The notes beneath the pieces were generated by a model. That model was given only the letters and a program-made list of their open reading frames with translations, was not told the DNA's origin and searched no databases. This document shows positions 49,466 through 59,568 of a DNA stretch of 64,000 nt, in pieces; positions within the stretch are counted from its first letter, which is position 1, and each line of letters begins with the position of its first letter. This DNA comes from CAYXDO01 sp964463485 (lineage in GTDB: Bacteria > Myxococcota > Kuafuiibacteriia > Kuafuiibacteriales > Kuafuiibacteriaceae), in assembly GCA_964463485.1 (NCBI GenBank), contig CAYXDO010000047.1, positions 1 to 64,000 of the forward strand. Direction: 5' to 3'. The position numbers and the translations under genes are program-made.

Positions 49466-50395
49466 ATGACCGACGCGAACACACAACCCAGTCACGACTC
49501 ACCCGCAAGTAGAAGCACGATCGAGCCACGCGAGCAGCTCGACGTCTCCGTCATTCCCTTCGCGCTCATGCACGTCGCCGCGCTCGTCGCGCCCTTTTTG
49601 CTCGGTGAGCTCCGGCCCGAGTGGCTGCTCTACACGCTGGGCATGTACCTCGTAGGGATGTTCGGCATCACCGCCGGTTATCACCGGTACTTCTCCCATC
49701 GCGCGTACAAGACCAGCCGGGCGTTTCAGTTCGCGCTCGCGCTGCTCGGCACCCTGACTTGCCAAAAAGGCGTGCTCTGGTGGGCCTCCCATCACCGCGT
49801 CCACCACCGCTTCTCCGACACCGACCAAGACATTCACTCACCCGTTCGACGAAGCTTCTGGTGGGCCCACGTCGGTTGGATCATCAGCCGCAAACACGAC
49901 GAGACCTTGTGGGAGAAAATCCGAGACTTCGCGAAGTTTCCGGAGATCGTGTGGCTCAACAAATACTTCCTCGTCGTGAACACGATCTGGGCGATCGGTT
50001 GGTACGCCCTCGCCGGCATGCCGGGGCTGGTTTGGGGCTTCTTCGTCGCGACCGTGCTGTTGTGGCACGGCACGTTCACGATCAACTCACTCACTCACCT
50101 CTTCGGAAACCGGCGCTACGACACCACCGACGAGAGCCGCAACCACTGGCTCTTCGCGATCATCACGCTGGGCGAAGGCTGGCACAACAACCACCACTAC
50201 TATCAAAGCACGGCGAACCAAGGCTTCTTCTGGTGGGAGATCGACGTCTCCTACTACGTGCTCAAGACGCTGAGCGTCTTCGGTATCGTGTGGGATCTGC
50301 GTAAGCCGCCGAAGTGGGTGCTCGAGAACCGCGAGCCCGGCGAAGTCACCCATCCCGACGCGCAAGATCTCGTCGAGATCAAACAGGCCGCCTAG
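49466..50395 (+). CDS. Acyl-CoA delta-9 fatty-acid desaturase
   Basis: This 309-residue integral-membrane diiron desaturase of the stearoyl-CoA (SCD/OLE1-like) type introduces a cis double bond into acyl-CoA. Three histidine boxes are present: HRYFSH (73-78), HHRVHH (109-114) and EGWHNNHH in the C-terminal third, with NSLTHLFGNRRYD nearby giving the extra conserved Asn/His. Four membrane helices surround them. Electrons come from a ferredoxin or cytochrome b5-like partner not found here. Its stop overlaps the convergent sigma54 activator stop within CCTAGG. The gene follows the two-component system after 114 bases, so membrane fluidity control is plausible. Confidence 0.93.
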   Translation: MTDANTQPSHDSPASRSTIEPREQLDVSVIPFALMHVAALVAPFLLGELRPEWLLYTLGMYLVGMFGITAGYHRYFSHRAYKTSRAFQFALALLGTLTCQKGVLWWASHHRVHHRFSDTDQDIHSPVRRSFWWAHVGWIISRKHDETLWEKIRDFAKFPEIVWLNKYFLVVNTIWAIGWYALAGMPGLVWGFFVATVLLWHGTFTINSLTHLFGNRRYDTTDESRNHWLFAIITLGEGWHNNHHYYQSTANQGFFWWEIDVSYYVLKTLSVFGIVWDLRKPPKWVLENREPGEVTHPDAQDLVEIKQAA

Positions 50396-51720
50396 GCCAC
50401 GAGGCCCGCGCGCTTCATCAACGCATACAACGCGTTTCTCGATAGCCCGGCCTCTTTGGCCGCGCGGCTCACGTTCCCTTCGTGTTTGTCCAAGAGCGAT
50501 CGAACATAGCGGATCTCGAACTCCGCGATCACTCGCTCCTTGGCGGTGTGAAAGGGCTCGTCGCTCTCTTTCGTCTCCGGGAAGAGCTGATCGGGTCCGA
50601 TCGTTGTCTCGTCGGAGAGCGCGAGCGCGCGCTGGATGACGTTGCGGAGCTCTCTCGCGTTGCCGGGCCAGTCGTATTGCGAGAGGGCATCACACGCCTG
50701 CCTGGACAGGCTCACTTTGCCGTGGCTCAAGTCCTCCACGTACTTTCGAGCGATCAGCGGCACATCGCAGAGTCGCTCTCTGAGCGGCGGAACCGTTGCG
50801 CGAACGACCGCCACGCGAAAGTACAGATCGTCGCGAAACGCGCGCGCCTTGCGCATGGCGTCGAGATCTCGGTGCGTCGCGGCGACGAAGCGCACGTCGA
50901 CCGGGCGGTCTTGTACTTCCCCGAGCCGTCTGATGGTCCGAGCCTCGAGCACGCGCAGGAGCTTGGGCTGCAGGTCGATCGGGAGCTCCCCGAGCTCGTC
51001 GAGGAACACGGTCCCTCCCTTGGCTGCCTCGAACGCGCCAGCGTGATCGGACGAGGCTCCGGTGAACGCGCCCTTCTTGTGGCCAAAGAGCTGACTCTCT
51101 AGGAGCTGCGCGTGCACGGCGCCGCAGTCGACCACGACGAACGGCCCGCTCGCGCGGTGAGACAGGTCGTGGACGGCTCGGGCGAGGACCTCTTTGCCGG
51201 TGCCGGTCTCTCCTTGAATGAGCACGGACGCCTCGGTCTTCGCGACGCGTTCGAGCTGGCCGAGCGTGCGAGCGAGCGCGGCGTGGCTCGTGAGAAACGC
51301 ACCGAGCTGCGTGACCTTCTCGGTGGGCTCCTGGTGGAGCGCCTCGACCTTCGCGTCGATCGCGCGCGCGCGGAGTTGGCTCTGGCCCAAGCGAAAGCAG
51401 CCGTCGGGCGGAATCAAGCAGCGATCGATCCGCGCGCCACCGACCCGCGTGCCGTTCGTGCTCCCGAGGTCGACGACGAGAACACCTTCTGGGAGTAAGC
51501 GAAGCTCCGCGTGATAGCGGGACACCGTGCCGTCCGTGAGCACCAGATCGGCGTCGGCGTGGGTGCCTGCGACCAGCGTCCCGGCTTCTCCGACCACCGC
51601 CTTGCCGCGATCTGGACCCGACTCGACCTCGATGCGCCAGCGACGAGCCACGAGCTCCGCTCCGTCGGTGAGAAGCAGCCGCTCGGTCCCTACTGGCTCA
51701 GTTGATCTGGCAGCACCCAT
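50392..51720 (-). CDS. FHA-domain sigma54-dependent transcriptional activator
   Basis: This is a 442-residue NtrC-type enhancer-binding protein. The N-terminal ~115 residues form an FHA phosphothreonine-binding domain (VLTDGTVSRYHAELRLLP, then VVDLGSTNGTRVGGARI), in place of a receiver domain. The AAA+ core has Walker A GETGTGKE, GAFTGASSDHAG (the sigma54-contacting loop), GGTVFLDELGELP and RFVAATHRDL. The C-terminal Fis-type helix-turn-helix is GNVSRAAKEAGLSRNALYAL. A Ser/Thr kinase product probably controls it, since FHA binds phospho-Thr. The start is ATG at 51720; it overlaps the upstream lipoprotein gene by 23 bases. The stop overlaps the desaturase stop. Confidence 0.92.
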   Translation of the reverse strand: MGAARSTEPVGTERLLLTDGAELVARRWRIEVESGPDRGKAVVGEAGTLVAGTHADADLVLTDGTVSRYHAELRLLPEGVLVVDLGSTNGTRVGGARIDRCLIPPDGCFRLGQSQLRARAIDAKVEALHQEPTEKVTQLGAFLTSHAALARTLGQLERVAKTEASVLIQGETGTGKEVLARAVHDLSHRASGPFVVVDCGAVHAQLLESQLFGHKKGAFTGASSDHAGAFEAAKGGTVFLDELGELPIDLQPKLLRVLEARTIRRLGEVQDRPVDVRFVAATHRDLDAMRKARAFRDDLYFRVAVVRATVPPLRERLCDVPLIARKYVEDLSHGKVSLSRQACDALSQYDWPGNARELRNVIQRALALSDETTIGPDQLFPETKESDEPFHTAKERVIAEFEIRYVRSLLDKHEGNVSRAAKEAGLSRNALYALMKRAGLVA

Positions 51721-52483
51721 CGATACACGCATAGGGGCCGCAGTTCCCTCCTTGGCGGCACGGAATCCGACACAAACACGCACCGATCGGCTGCAGGCAC
51801 ATGAGCAGTCGGTCTGCGCACTCACGGTCTTGTGTACACGCCAACGCGCAGCGTCCGAGCGGCGTACAGACCTGCCCCTCTCCGCACGAGCTCGGATCGT
51901 CACGGTTGCAGGGGACCGGACCTCCGTCGCGCACGCCCACGTCGCGCACACCCGCGTCAGGACGCACACCAGCATCGACGTCACACGAAACCGACGCCGG
52001 AACCTCGCTGCGCGTGTCGTCGCAGTCCGCGCCGCGACACCCGAGCCCGAGGCCGTACTCGTCGTAGTCTTCGTCGCTGCACACGCGGGCTACCGGGAGC
52101 GGCACCTTGCGCGTACCGATCTCTGGAAATCTCGCCTGCGCGCTCGCGAAGCCCATGACGTCCGAAGGGGCGCCCATCCGCGTCTTTCGAAGCTCCACCA
52201 CGAACGCAAAATCCTGCGGAGACTTCTCTCCCGACACGATCGGAAGGGTCTGCGGCCACACGTCGTTCGGCGAAGCTCCAAGAGCGTAGCTCTGTTCCTC
52301 GAGCAAAGTCTGCCCGTCGATGGTGAACACACGCGCGACGAGTGAGTCGGTCTCGCGCGGAATCTCGAGCGTCGACGTCACCTCTACGAGCAACGACGGC
52401 TGCCCCTTGGCGCAGGCGGCGGCCCACAACAGGCCCACCGCGACGATCCCACGTCGCACCGTTCCGTTGTCGAGAGCTTCCAT
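51698..52483 (-). CDS. Cys-rich lipoprotein, unknown function
   Basis: This 261-residue predicted lipoprotein has a lipobox WAAAC (Cys24). It has a beta-rich part at about 30-130 (PSLLVEVTSTLEIPRETDSL). A CSDEDYDEYGLGLGCRGADC region follows with a DADYDEYG-like Asp motif that could bind Ca. A DAGVRPDAGVRDVGVRDGGP linker leads to a Cys-rich C-terminus of about 65 residues (12 Cys). The layout matches the other lipoproteins in the window (28.1 kb, 40.9 kb, 59.6 kb). It overlaps the start of the FHA-sigma54 gene by 23 bases, so the two may be co-transcribed. The function is unknown. Confidence 0.72.
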   Translation of the reverse strand: MEALDNGTVRRGIVAVGLLWAAACAKGQPSLLVEVTSTLEIPRETDSLVARVFTIDGQTLLEEQSYALGASPNDVWPQTLPIVSGEKSPQDFAFVVELRKTRMGAPSDVMGFASAQARFPEIGTRKVPLPVARVCSDEDYDEYGLGLGCRGADCDDTRSEVPASVSCDVDAGVRPDAGVRDVGVRDGGPVPCNRDDPSSCGEGQVCTPLGRCALACTQDRECADRLLMCLQPIGACLCRIPCRQGGNCGPYACIDGCCQIN

Positions 52484-52590
52484 GCCGAGGTCAAGCGGAG
52501 GGATGTCCGCGGCGCATCCAGTGGGCTACGAGCCCGAATCTCGGCGCGGCTCGCGGCGAAAGTTCCGAACTTGGAGTAGGCTCCTCCGCC

Positions 52591-54627
52591 GTGCGAACCC
52601 GCGCATTCTTCGTATGCCTCGTCGTGGCATGCTCCAACAAAGTCGAGACACCGGACGCCGGCCCCGCGCGCATCGAAAAAAAGCCGGAGCCCCCCACCAT
52701 GCTCGCGCCGGGATGCCCGCTGATCGAGCCGACCAAGCGCAAGCCCTTGTCCGAGAATGAACGCGGCGAGAGCGCTCACGTCTTCGTCTCCGAAATGCCC
52801 GGAGATCAGGGCTGGGAGCAGACCCTCGTCTTCACCTCCATCAACCCCAACGAGCGCATGCGGCAGGTCCGAACCGCCGTCGTCGACGGCAAGCGTCGTT
52901 ACCTCTTCGCCTCCACCAGCGACGAAGACAAATGCGAGCGCTTCTACGAGCTCGACGAGGACGCCAAAGAACCCCACGTGATCGCGTCCCATCCCGAGGG
53001 GGAAGTCGAAGACCCACGCGCGTTCGCGATCGAGGAGTCGTCCCTCCACTTCCAACTCGGCAAGGAAGTCTGGAAATACGCCCTCGGGAAACGGACGCGC
53101 CCTGTCGCGAGCAACTCGGACGCCCTCGGTGGAGCCGCTCGCCGCCAGTACCTCGCCTTCGGCATCGCCGAAATCACGAGCCCCGATCAAAAATCCAAGC
53201 TGTCCCTTTCCGGCGCACAAATCACCCTCTACGCGGAATCCGGAAGCCGCGAGGTCCTCGTGAAGCAGGACTTCACGGGCGCCTGGTCGATCGGTCAGGC
53301 CGCCTTCTCCGACGACTCGAAGACGCTCTTCTTCGACAACGCGGGCAAGAACGCGTGCATCTGGGAGCTCCATCTCCCCACCAAATCCCTCACCAAAGTC
53401 GTGCCCGAGCACGAAGCCGAACATCCGTTCTTCTTCCGAAAAGACGGTCGAGAAGGCCTCGCCTACGTGGAACGCAACACCGTGCGTGTGTCGGTTCGTT
53501 CGGAGACCCCGCGAGAGTCCATGCCGCCTTGGAAGATCGCGCCGACCGCTTCCGAGATCGACGAGCTGATCCCCAAGCTCGGCGAATCGAAGTGGCTCCG
53601 AGCCGTATCCGAGAACGGACAGACCGTGATCAACGAATACTGCTCCGCAGAGGTCCCGAGCGTCGCGCTCGCCAAAAGCAAGAACCGAGGCTTCCCGCAG
53701 CTCGTGTTCGGGTTCGGGCAGGACACCGCGACGATGCGCGTCGTGTACCTCGCGGAGCGCGCCGGAGACCTCTTGGTCGTCTTCGAAGATCCCGATGCGA
53801 AGGAGAAGACCGACGGCTATCGAATCCAGCTGCGAAAGAAGAGCGGCGGCTTCGTCACGTGGGGTCACGACACTCGCGGAGGCGACTTCGGAAAAGAGAT
53901 CACCCACGTGCCCGCCGGACAGGTCTCCGAGGTCATCGCGCTGAAGGTCGAGGACTGCGAAGAGTTGCTCGGGACCATGCAGGCCCAAGCAGGGCCGCTG
54001 CTCACGAGCTCTTACTCCGAGAATGGATCCATCGTCGAGGCCGAGATCTTGGGTGCCGACCTCGCCAAGGAAAAGGTCGCCTTCCGAGCCTTCTACGAAG
54101 TCGAGGGAGCGGTCGAATGCGGCTACGCCGAGCTCCCCAAGGCCGGCGAAGTCTGGGGCACCTACAGCCTCGAGAAGGACAAAGTGCTCGAGCGAATCGA
54201 GGTTCGACCTTCCGCGACGAAGGCCTCCGGGTGCGGCAATCCAAAGTCGGTCGCCGACAAGCGCAAGGCCGCAACAGCCAAGCTTGGAAAGCTCATCGGC
54301 AAAGGAAAGATCACGCGCGAGGAAGGCGGATCGCTCGTCGTAGCGGGCAGCGAACGCAAGGTGAAGCTCACGACGAAGACCGGACGCATCGACGGTCAGA
54401 GCGCCGACCTCAACACCACACTCAAAGCCGGAGAGACACCCATCTTCGGCGCGCTCTACAACGGCAAGGCTCGCGTGTACGTGCGATATCACGCGGGAGA
54501 AGATGGCTCGATGACGTTCCCGTCCGCGGCCGCCGACGGCGGCCTCGCCACCGTCCTCGAGAAACATACGATCGCCGGAAAGGTCTCCCTCAGCTTTTCG
54601 CCGGTGCTCAAGGTCAAGGAGCTCTAG
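52591..54627 (+). CDS. Large hypothetical lipoprotein
   Basis: This 678-residue protein starts at GTG 52591 (RTRAFFVCLVVACSN), with a lipobox LVVAC in the first 15 residues. There is no recognised family. The region around 90-420 has repeated short strands (FVSEMPGDQGWEQTLVFTS, WSIGQAAFSDDSKTLFFDNA, FFFRKDGREGLAYVERN), consistent with a beta-propeller such as PD40/TolB. The rest is mixed, Lys-rich and ends in VSLSFSPVLKVKEL. It lies divergent from the Cys-rich lipoprotein, with 107 bases between. A long open frame (855 codons) runs on the opposite strand of this gene but is a shadow. Cell-surface location is inferred from the lipobox. Confidence 0.7.
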   Translation: MRTRAFFVCLVVACSNKVETPDAGPARIEKKPEPPTMLAPGCPLIEPTKRKPLSENERGESAHVFVSEMPGDQGWEQTLVFTSINPNERMRQVRTAVVDGKRRYLFASTSDEDKCERFYELDEDAKEPHVIASHPEGEVEDPRAFAIEESSLHFQLGKEVWKYALGKRTRPVASNSDALGGAARRQYLAFGIAEITSPDQKSKLSLSGAQITLYAESGSREVLVKQDFTGAWSIGQAAFSDDSKTLFFDNAGKNACIWELHLPTKSLTKVVPEHEAEHPFFFRKDGREGLAYVERNTVRVSVRSETPRESMPPWKIAPTASEIDELIPKLGESKWLRAVSENGQTVINEYCSAEVPSVALAKSKNRGFPQLVFGFGQDTATMRVVYLAERAGDLLVVFEDPDAKEKTDGYRIQLRKKSGGFVTWGHDTRGGDFGKEITHVPAGQVSEVIALKVEDCEELLGTMQAQAGPLLTSSYSENGSIVEAEILGADLAKEKVAFRAFYEVEGAVECGYAELPKAGEVWGTYSLEKDKVLERIEVRPSATKASGCGNPKSVADKRKAATAKLGKLIGKGKITREEGGSLVVAGSERKVKLTTKTGRIDGQSADLNTTLKAGETPIFGALYNGKARVYVRYHAGEDGSMTFPSAAADGGLATVLEKHTIAGKVSLSFSPVLKVKEL

Positions 54628-54650
54628 GCTACGACGCCTCCAAGCTAAAT

Positions 54651-55376
54651 ATGGCCGACCAAGAGATTCCGGACGGTTGGTCCGAGAACGGCGCCGACTC
54701 CTTTCGGATGCTGCGGCTGGCCTTCCTCCCCAAAACCTACCGCCCTGTCTTTCACCTCCTCGGCCCCGCCACGGTCGGTTCGATCGCGTGGATCGCTTGT
54801 GCCGCAACGCTTGGAGGCCCTTCGTGGAAGTGGATCCTCGTCCCCGTATTACTCGTCGCGGCGAACGCCTTCGAATGGCACGCTCACCGCGGCTTCCTGC
54901 ACACGCTGGGCAAGGGGCGAGCGCGGCGCCTGTACGAAGACCACACCGCACTTCATCACCGCATCTACTGGAGCCGCCGCATGGCCTTGCGAGACTGGAG
55001 GGAGCTGCAGTTCATCTTGGTACCGGCGAGCGCGGTCTACGCCATGCTCGGCTTCAACGCCCTCATCGGCGTCCTCATCGCGTTGACGCTCGACCCGGTC
55101 ACCGCGCGCCTCTTCTTCATGAGCCTCGTGGCGTACGCGCTCGGCTACGAGTGGCTGCACCTCTCTTACCACCTGCCGGCCAACCACCCGATCGGCCGCC
55201 TGGGCGCGATCCGGTGGCTCGCCCGACACCACTCGATCCACCACGACCCGCGCATCATGCGAACGAAGAACATGAACGTGACCGTGCCGCTGTGGGACCT
55301 CGTGCGAGGAACCATGGCGACGAGCGAAGAGAGCCAACGGGCGCTAGGCACGCAGGCCGAGAAGGAGAGCGACTAG
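54651..55376 (+). CDS. Sterol desaturase / fatty-acid hydroxylase superfamily protein
   Basis: This 241-residue integral-membrane diiron enzyme has four membrane helices and the histidine pattern of the superfamily: HAHRGFLH, then HTALHHRIYW, HLSYH and RHHSIHHDPR. It probably hydroxylates or desaturates a lipid such as a sterol, carotenoid or fatty acid. The start is ATG at 54651 (MADQEIPDGW), 23 bases after the lipoprotein stop. An upstream frame from 52932 is a shadow of the lipoprotein gene. Its stop is 20 bases from the convergent amine oxidase. The lipid substrate is unknown. Confidence 0.85.
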   Translation: MADQEIPDGWSENGADSFRMLRLAFLPKTYRPVFHLLGPATVGSIAWIACAATLGGPSWKWILVPVLLVAANAFEWHAHRGFLHTLGKGRARRLYEDHTALHHRIYWSRRMALRDWRELQFILVPASAVYAMLGFNALIGVLIALTLDPVTARLFFMSLVAYALGYEWLHLSYHLPANHPIGRLGAIRWLARHHSIHHDPRIMRTKNMNVTVPLWDLVRGTMATSEESQRALGTQAEKESD

Positions 55377-55396
55377 CTAGCTAGGCCCGATGGGGG

Positions 55397-57040
55397 CTAG
55401 TGGGCCCGGCGAGCCTTGCGCCGCAGCTTCCTCAGCGATCCTCTGGATCGCGGCGCGGCTCGAAGCGCAGATCCGGGGTCCGCGAGGTCGCGCTGGATCT
55501 CGTCGGCCGCTCGCTGCCCCGTCTCGATCGCGCCTTCCATGTAACCTTGGAAGTCGATCGATGTGTGCTCTCCCGCGAAGTGCAGGGCGCCGACTTGTTT
55601 CCCTTCGACGCCCGCAAACGCCCACTGGCCGGGCTTGTAACAGGCGTAGCTGCCCTTCGCGAAGGGCGCGCTCGGCCAGTGCATGCGGAGCGCCGTGTTG
55701 GGTCGGTAGGCGGCAGCGGCTCCCGGGAAGATGGCGTCGATACGCGCGAGCCGATCGGATACTTGCTCCTCCGGCGTCTTCTCCCCCATCGCCACGCCCT
55801 CCTGCCCACCCACGAAGTTGGTGAGCAGCCCGGAGGTCCCCGGCTGACCACGCGCGGTGTCCCACAGCTCCTGGAGCCCGTTGTCGGTGATCGTGGAGCC
55901 GCTCGCGTTGTGAGTGTCATGCCACACGCGAGACGTGAACTGCGCCATGAGCTTCGCGTTGGTGCCGTATCCGAGCTCATCGATGGCTTGTCGCTGATCC
56001 GCCGGCAGCTCGAACTGGAACTCCACGTCCCTCAACAGCGTGAAGGGCAGCGCCAAGATCGCTCGATCGAATTCTTCCGACTTGGCCGTGCCTCCCTTGT
56101 CAAAGGTGAGCTCGACCGTGCCGCTCGCGAGCGACTTCACACGCACGAGCCGCTGCTCGAGCTCCACGCCCGAGGAGAGCGCGGCGGCCAGCGCCTTGGG
56201 CACTTGCTCGTTGCCCCCGTGGATGTGAAAGCGCTCGTCGCTGTCGCCGTAGACTCTGAACGGATCGGCCGTCTCGAAGTCGATGAGATAAAGGAGGTTG
56301 AAGACCGACTGTTGATCGATCTCGAGCCCATACTCGTCGAGATACGCGACGGCGATGATGTCTTTGATGAGCGGGTCGACGTCGGTCTGCGCGTCCAGCC
56401 ACGCCTTCATGCCCATATCGTCGAGCGTCGCGAACTTGGCCTCGTCGGTCTCCGCGGCCGAGAGCTCCGCCTGCATCTTGGCCGCGAGCGGTGAGAACTT
56501 CTCGACGATCTCCGACTCGGGCACGAGGCGTCCCCCGAACCAGAAGGTGTCGCGTCGGTAGCCCGCAGGCTCGTTCGCGAAGAGATCGTCGAGCGTCAGG
56601 CCGAGCTCATCGACCAGCGCTCTGAGCAAGATGTGGTTCGTATCGACGAGCTCTCCACCGAGCTCAGCGACCTGCCCGTCCGACAGGCCCGAGTTCGTCG
56701 TGAACATGCGACCGCCCACTCGAGTCGCCGCGTCGAAGACCTTCGGCTTGAACCCGTAGTTCGTGAGCCGGTACCCGCACATCAGACCGGCGGCGCCAGC
56801 GCCCACGACGGCCACGCGAACATCAGCTCCATAGCGTGTGTTCGCAGGGGGCTCGACAGGATCGTCACCGCAAGCGAAGGGGACTGCGGCAGCCGCGGCC
56901 AGGGCCAGCGCCTCGCGACGAGACACGCGGATCGCGTTCAGCTCCGCGGCCGCATCCGATGGCGTCATCCCCTTCTTAGCTGCGAACAAACTCGTGGCCA
57001 AACCACGACGAAGCAACGAGAGCGCGCGAGACCGACTCAT
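55397..57040 (-). CDS. Tat-exported flavin amine oxidase / phytoene-desaturase-like
   Basis: This 547-residue FAD-dependent amine oxidase (monoamine/polyamine-type) has the dinucleotide motif VAVVGAGAAGLMCGYRL (about 77-93), the FDAATRVGGRMFT loop (about 102-114) and the C-terminal FAGEHTSIDFQGYMEGAIET that closes the FAD site. Before it, VSRREALALAAAAAVPFACG looks like a twin-arginine signal with a Cys at 57 in a lipobox, so it may be a Tat lipoprotein. It may oxidise an amine or desaturate a lipid. ATG at 57040 overlaps the stop of the methyltransferase by four bases, so they are coupled. It converges on the fatty-acid hydroxylase family gene. Confidence 0.86.
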   Translation of the reverse strand: MSRSRALSLLRRGLATSLFAAKKGMTPSDAAAELNAIRVSRREALALAAAAAVPFACGDDPVEPPANTRYGADVRVAVVGAGAAGLMCGYRLTNYGFKPKVFDAATRVGGRMFTTNSGLSDGQVAELGGELVDTNHILLRALVDELGLTLDDLFANEPAGYRRDTFWFGGRLVPESEIVEKFSPLAAKMQAELSAAETDEAKFATLDDMGMKAWLDAQTDVDPLIKDIIAVAYLDEYGLEIDQQSVFNLLYLIDFETADPFRVYGDSDERFHIHGGNEQVPKALAAALSSGVELEQRLVRVKSLASGTVELTFDKGGTAKSEEFDRAILALPFTLLRDVEFQFELPADQRQAIDELGYGTNAKLMAQFTSRVWHDTHNASGSTITDNGLQELWDTARGQPGTSGLLTNFVGGQEGVAMGEKTPEEQVSDRLARIDAIFPGAAAAYRPNTALRMHWPSAPFAKGSYACYKPGQWAFAGVEGKQVGALHFAGEHTSIDFQGYMEGAIETGQRAADEIQRDLADPGSALRAAPRSRGSLRKLRRKARRAH

Positions 57041-57729
57041 GAGTCCGCCCTTGTGCCATCGATTCCTTCGCGAGGAAAGTCGCCTTTCAACTCGTACCCA
57101 CGAACGAGCTCCACGCCCCACGTGAGCGGCGCTCGCGTCGTGAACATCAGCTCGAACCGGTCACTCTCGATGGGCCAAGTCGGGCACGCGACCGTCGAAC
57201 CCTTCGGCAACGCCAAGAGCCGTTCCTCCATGCGCCGACGGGTCGCCGACGCAAACGCCGTCCAGTTGACGTAGATACTCACCGGCTCCTTCGACTCCCA
57301 AGCGAAGCTCGTCGCATCTCCAACCACGATTCGAGCTCCGGCCCCTTCCATCGCCTTCTTCACCATCGAAACGTGCTCCACCGCGACCTCCACCCCGACC
57401 CCTTGCGCGCCAAGCCATCGGGCCGCGATGAGGACCCGCCCACGGCCCGCGCCCAAGTCGATCAGCGTCCGACCCCGCCGCAACCCGAGCTTCCACAAAA
57501 TCCAAATCGCGGACGCCAAGGGCGTCTCCCCGTAAGTCAGATCGTCCGGATCGAGCGCCGCCGTCCGCCGCACCGTGGACTCCGATCGAGCCCGCACGAA
57601 CGGAGAGTCCAGCCACTCCGCCCGCCAGATCCCGAAATACGGACGCAAGAGAGAAGGTCGCATCGCCAGCAGCATCAAGTCAGTCGAACGAAACAACGAG
57701 GATCGAGCCAAGCGACCGATCAAGCTCAT
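57037..57729 (-). CDS. Class I SAM-dependent methyltransferase-like protein
   Basis: This 230-residue protein has the Rossmann-like SAM site: RTLIDLGAGRGRVLIAARWL, with Asp-Leu-Gly-Ala-Gly as motif I. GVGVEVAVEHVSMVKKAMEG places Glu as the ribose ligand, and ARIVVGDATSF is motif III-like. The N-terminal ~55 residues (PSLLRPYFGIWRAEWLDSPF) may bind the membrane surface. The substrate is unknown. It is coupled to the amine oxidase (ATGA overlap). The start ATG lies inside a 15-base tandem duplication (57724-57753), so the upstream copy gives a decoy ATG-AGC-TAG. Confidence 0.78.
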   Translation of the reverse strand: MSLIGRLARSSLFRSTDLMLLAMRPSLLRPYFGIWRAEWLDSPFVRARSESTVRRTAALDPDDLTYGETPLASAIWILWKLGLRRGRTLIDLGAGRGRVLIAARWLGAQGVGVEVAVEHVSMVKKAMEGAGARIVVGDATSFAWESKEPVSIYVNWTAFASATRRRMEERLLALPKGSTVACPTWPIESDRFELMFTTRAPLTWGVELVRGYELKGDFPREGIDGTRADS

Positions 57730-57753
57730 CCCGATCTAGCTCATCCCGATCTG
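57724..57753. repeat. 15-bp direct repeat at the methyltransferase start
   Basis: GCTCATCCCGATCTA (57724-57738) and GCTCATCCCGATCTG (57739-57753) are tandem. The first copy holds the ATGAGC start of the methyltransferase on the minus strand; the second gives an identical ATGAGC followed at once by TAG. Confidence 0.75.
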
Positions 57754-57780
57754 CCGCAGCGAGCCAACCTAGCCAACGAG

Positions 57781-59442
<1,662 letters not shown>

Positions 59443-59568
59443 CGCAGACCTCGCAAGCATGTGGCGGGCCAACGACGGCGAACGCTCCTATTTCCCTGCG
59501 CGGCCCCTGGTTCAGACAGACGTGCCCGACACCTTCGGAGATCCGCGACCGAACTGACCGAAGACCGC

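Noticed and set aside
52384..54951. An 855-codon open frame on the minus strand
   Set aside because: It lies opposite the lipoprotein gene (52591-54627), has a very charged, biased composition (LGVAAFDRSLDFVEG-type shadow), no domains and no start support. GC-rich coding strands often give such antisense frames.
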